From JAAZNV01 sp049297375 (GTDB taxonomy: Bacteria > Patescibacteriota > WWE3 > UBA101185 > UBA10185), in assembly GCA_049297375.1 (NCBI GenBank), contig JBAQUF010000015.1, forward strand, positions 1 to 6,474: a DNA stretch of 6,474 nucleotides. The letters run 5' to 3'. The notes under the pieces are model-generated. The model made no database searches and was not told the origin of the DNA. It saw only the letters and a list, made by a program, of their open reading frames with translations. The position numbers were made by a program, and so were the translations under genes. This document shows positions 5,852 through 6,474 of this stretch, in pieces (position 1 is the first letter of the stretch; each line of letters starts with the position of its first letter).

Positions 5852-6474
5852 AAGTATTGGCTACAGGATCTTCAGGTTTGGTGGGCTCCAGGTTCATGGA
5901 GTTAGCACCTAAAGATCTAGTCATATTCAATCCAACCGAAATTGAACTAAATATTACAAACCTTAAAGACGTAAAATCTTATATTAGAAGAAATAAGCCG
6001 GAGTCAATAATACATTTTGCTGCTTTTACTGATCCTAAAAAGGCAGAGTTAGAAAGGGGAGATAAAGAAGGTGCAACTTGGAAAATTAATGTAGAGGGAA
6101 CACAAAACTTAGTGGAGATAGCAAAAAGAGACAGTACGTTCTTTTTACATATTAGCACGGATTTAGTTTTTCCAGGAACAAAGAGAAAAGATGAATACTA
6201 CGATGAAGAATCAGTTCCATCTGAAAATCTAGAAAATCTAAGCTGGTATGGATACACAAAGTTGCAGGCTGAAAACATTGTTAGAAAGTCGCTGGACAGA
6301 TACGCAATAGTAAGAATCGCTTACCCCTACAGAGCTAAATACAATCCAAAAACTGATTTTGCAAGACTTTTCCTTCAGATGTACGACTCGGATACAATGT
6401 ACCCTTTGTTTATAGATAATTCAATATGCCCTACATTTATCGATGATCTTTGCGAAGCCCTTAACGTAATAATT
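5848..6474 (+). CDS. rmlD: dTDP-4-dehydrorhamnose reductase-like SDR (RmlD family), C-terminus cut by the right window edge
   Basis: I translated 209 codons without a stop; RmlD proteins usually have about 280-300 residues, so roughly the last quarter is missing. The NADPH-binding loop is ATGSSGLVG (5-13). HFAAFTDPKKAE (56-67) matches the AAYTxVDxAE region, NVEGTQNL (81-88) is the usual helix start, ISTDLVFPG (102-110) is the STDYVFDG strand, and SWYGYTKLQAE (132-142) holds the catalytic Y134-x3-K138. Family knowledge says it reduces the 4-keto group to yield the final dTDP-6-deoxyhexose (dTDP-L-rhamnose in the classic pathway). The PTFIDD segment (195-200) fits the late substrate-side region. 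The ATG overlaps the rmlC-like stop, with GGAG 11 bases upstream, so translation is coupled. Other NAD(P)-dependent sugar reductases or epimerases of this SDR group are the main alternative. Confidence 0.85.
   Translation, partial: MKVLATGSSGLVGSRFMELAPKDLVIFNPTEIELNITNLKDVKSYIRRNKPESIIHFAAFTDPKKAELERGDKEGATWKINVEGTQNLVEIAKRDSTFFLHISTDLVFPGTKRKDEYYDEESVPSENLENLSWYGYTKLQAENIVRKSLDRYAIVRIAYPYRAKYNPKTDFARLFLQMYDSDTMYPLFIDNSICPTFIDDLCEALNVII

Noticed and set aside
5452..5930. Two minus-strand open frames opposite the rmlC-like and rmlD-like genes
   Set aside because: They are antisense to genes with clear catalytic motifs and show no motif or start signal of their own.

Overview
The window is an AT-rich bacterial cell-surface polysaccharide locus. 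It holds four glycosyltransferase genes and the start of a three-gene dTDP-6-deoxysugar (rhamnose-type) operon. The genetic code is standard: TGG encodes Trp, and TGA ends the rmlC-like gene exactly at a four-base ATGA overlap, which argues against codes that reassign TGA. Very short spacers, heavy A/T codon choice (AGA, ATA, AAA) and the style of the SDR proteins remind me of Candidate Phyla Radiation (Patescibacteria, perhaps Microgenomates-like) genomes. That assignment is from memory of the families and is an inference.

Layout from left to right. (1) Minus strand, cut by the left edge: a GT4 glycosyltransferase starting at 908. (2) A 55-bp divergent spacer (909-963) with a -10 box for each direction and a 12-bp palindrome between them. 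(3) Plus strand 964-2100: a second GT4 glycosyltransferase. (4) Minus strand 2056-3228: a third GT4 enzyme, distantly similar to the second, lying tail-to-tail with it and sharing 45 bp of coding sequence. (5) Minus strand 3233-4195: a GT2 (rhamnosyltransferase-like) enzyme, four bases upstream of gene 4 and probably cotranscribed with it. (6) A 63-bp divergent spacer (4196-4258) with two opposed promoters. (7) Plus strand 4259-6474: rmlB-like, rmlC-like and rmlD-like genes, tightly packed, the last cut by the right edge.

The rml-like genes would convert dTDP-glucose to a dTDP-6-deoxyhexose, classically dTDP-L-rhamnose. The glycosyltransferases would add that and other sugars to a lipid-linked or surface glycan in the cytoplasm. 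No rmlA (dTDP-glucose synthesis), flippase or polymerase is visible; they may lie outside the window. All three sugar-nucleotide genes deviate from textbook Rml sequences, most clearly the RmlC-like protein, which lacks the usual second-histidine segment. The exact sugar made is therefore uncertain.

There are no RNA genes, CRISPR arrays, insertion sequences or phage genes that I can support. There is no gene-free stretch over 300 bases; the only real spacers are the two divergent ones. I see no clearly new system. The most notable points are the variant rml set, the codon-aligned antiparallel overlap of two related glycosyltransferases, and the compact divergent promoters.
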